Below, in pieces: positions 63,860 through 64,000 of a stretch of DNA of 64,000 nucleotides. Each line of letters starts with the position of its first letter. The first letter of the stretch is position 1. Under the pieces are notes generated by a model. The model was not told where the DNA came from, ran no database searches, and worked only from the letters and a program-made list of their open reading frames with translations. The stretch is from Haemonchus contortus (lineage: Eukaryota > Nematoda > Chromadorea > Rhabditida > Trichostrongylidae), in NCBI GenBank assembly GCA_000469685.2, contig LS997567.1, positions 42,094,775 to 42,158,774 on the forward strand, given 5' to 3'. Both the position numbers and the translations under genes were made by a program.

Positions 63860-64000
63860 ATGTCGTCGTCCACTCAAGGACGTCGTGTCAAAGTGCGCTC
63901 GACACCATTTAGTTCGACGATTCTCAGACGATTCACCCTGGCTAATCGTGACGACGACGCTGCTGCAACGACGAAACGAGAATTAGTGGCGTCATGTGAG
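63860..64000 (+). CDS. First exon of an unidentified gene, cut by the window edge
   Basis: ATG at 63860 (context ACAATGT) opens 47 uninterrupted codons to the edge. The N-terminus MSSSTQGRRVKVRSTPFSST is basic and Ser/Thr-rich, followed by ILRRFTLANRDDDAAATTKR. There is no signal peptide, so the protein is likely intracellular. GC content is exon-like. Too little is visible to name a family. Confidence 0.5.
   Translation, partial: MSSSTQGRRVKVRSTPFSSTILRRFTLANRDDDAAATTKRELVASCE

Overview
The window is eukaryotic, AT-rich DNA from a nematode, most likely a strongylid (hookworm-like) worm. Genes are split into many short exons with nematode-type acceptors (TTTCAG) and mostly GTAAGT/GTGAGT-like donors. 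The best gene is a close match to the nematode ACE-like protein ACN-1, and the space between genes is full of small foldback, SINE and Tc1/mariner elements. No bacterial operon, CRISPR array, rRNA or confident tRNA gene was seen. Exons were found by eye, from splice sites and reading-phase agreement.

Layout. (1) 0.17-3.65 kb, minus: an extracellular leucine-rich-repeat protein, nine exons, running off the left edge. (2) 3.7-24 kb: gene-poor and repeat-rich. It holds a tandem array of about 345-bp units (6.1-7.3 kb), a 492-bp foldback element joined to a tRNA-derived SINE (9.4-10.2 kb), and a few unproven exon-like stretches. (3) 24.0-27.8 kb, minus: a four-pass claudin/Clc-like membrane protein. 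(4) 30.36-31.33 kb, plus: a tiny three-exon gene for a 73-residue protein that is nearly half histidine, with a GATA-type site and a TATA box upstream. (5) 33.09-46.22 kb, minus: acn-1, 23 exons, 937 residues, complete from signal peptide to C-terminal anchor. All three zinc ligands of the ACE active site are replaced. Its introns contain a SINE and a compound mariner remnant, and a Tc1-like element sits between it and the histidine-rich gene. (6) 47.5-47.9 kb, plus: a possible two-exon acidic secreted peptide. (7) 48-58 kb: mostly unassigned, with repeats. (8) 58.3-58.7 kb, minus: the last two exons of an unrecognised cysteine-rich protein. (9) 58.9-63.8 kb: SINE, short duplications, weak candidates. 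(10) 63.86 kb to the right edge, plus: the first exon of a gene that leaves the window, behind a CpG-rich stretch.

The genes do not form an obvious pathway. What links several of them is location: the LRR protein, the claudin-like protein and ACN-1 are all predicted at the cell surface or secretory pathway. In C. elegans ACN-1 is needed for moulting. The histidine-rich gene is different: it has no signal peptide and is probably cytosolic or nuclear and metal-binding.
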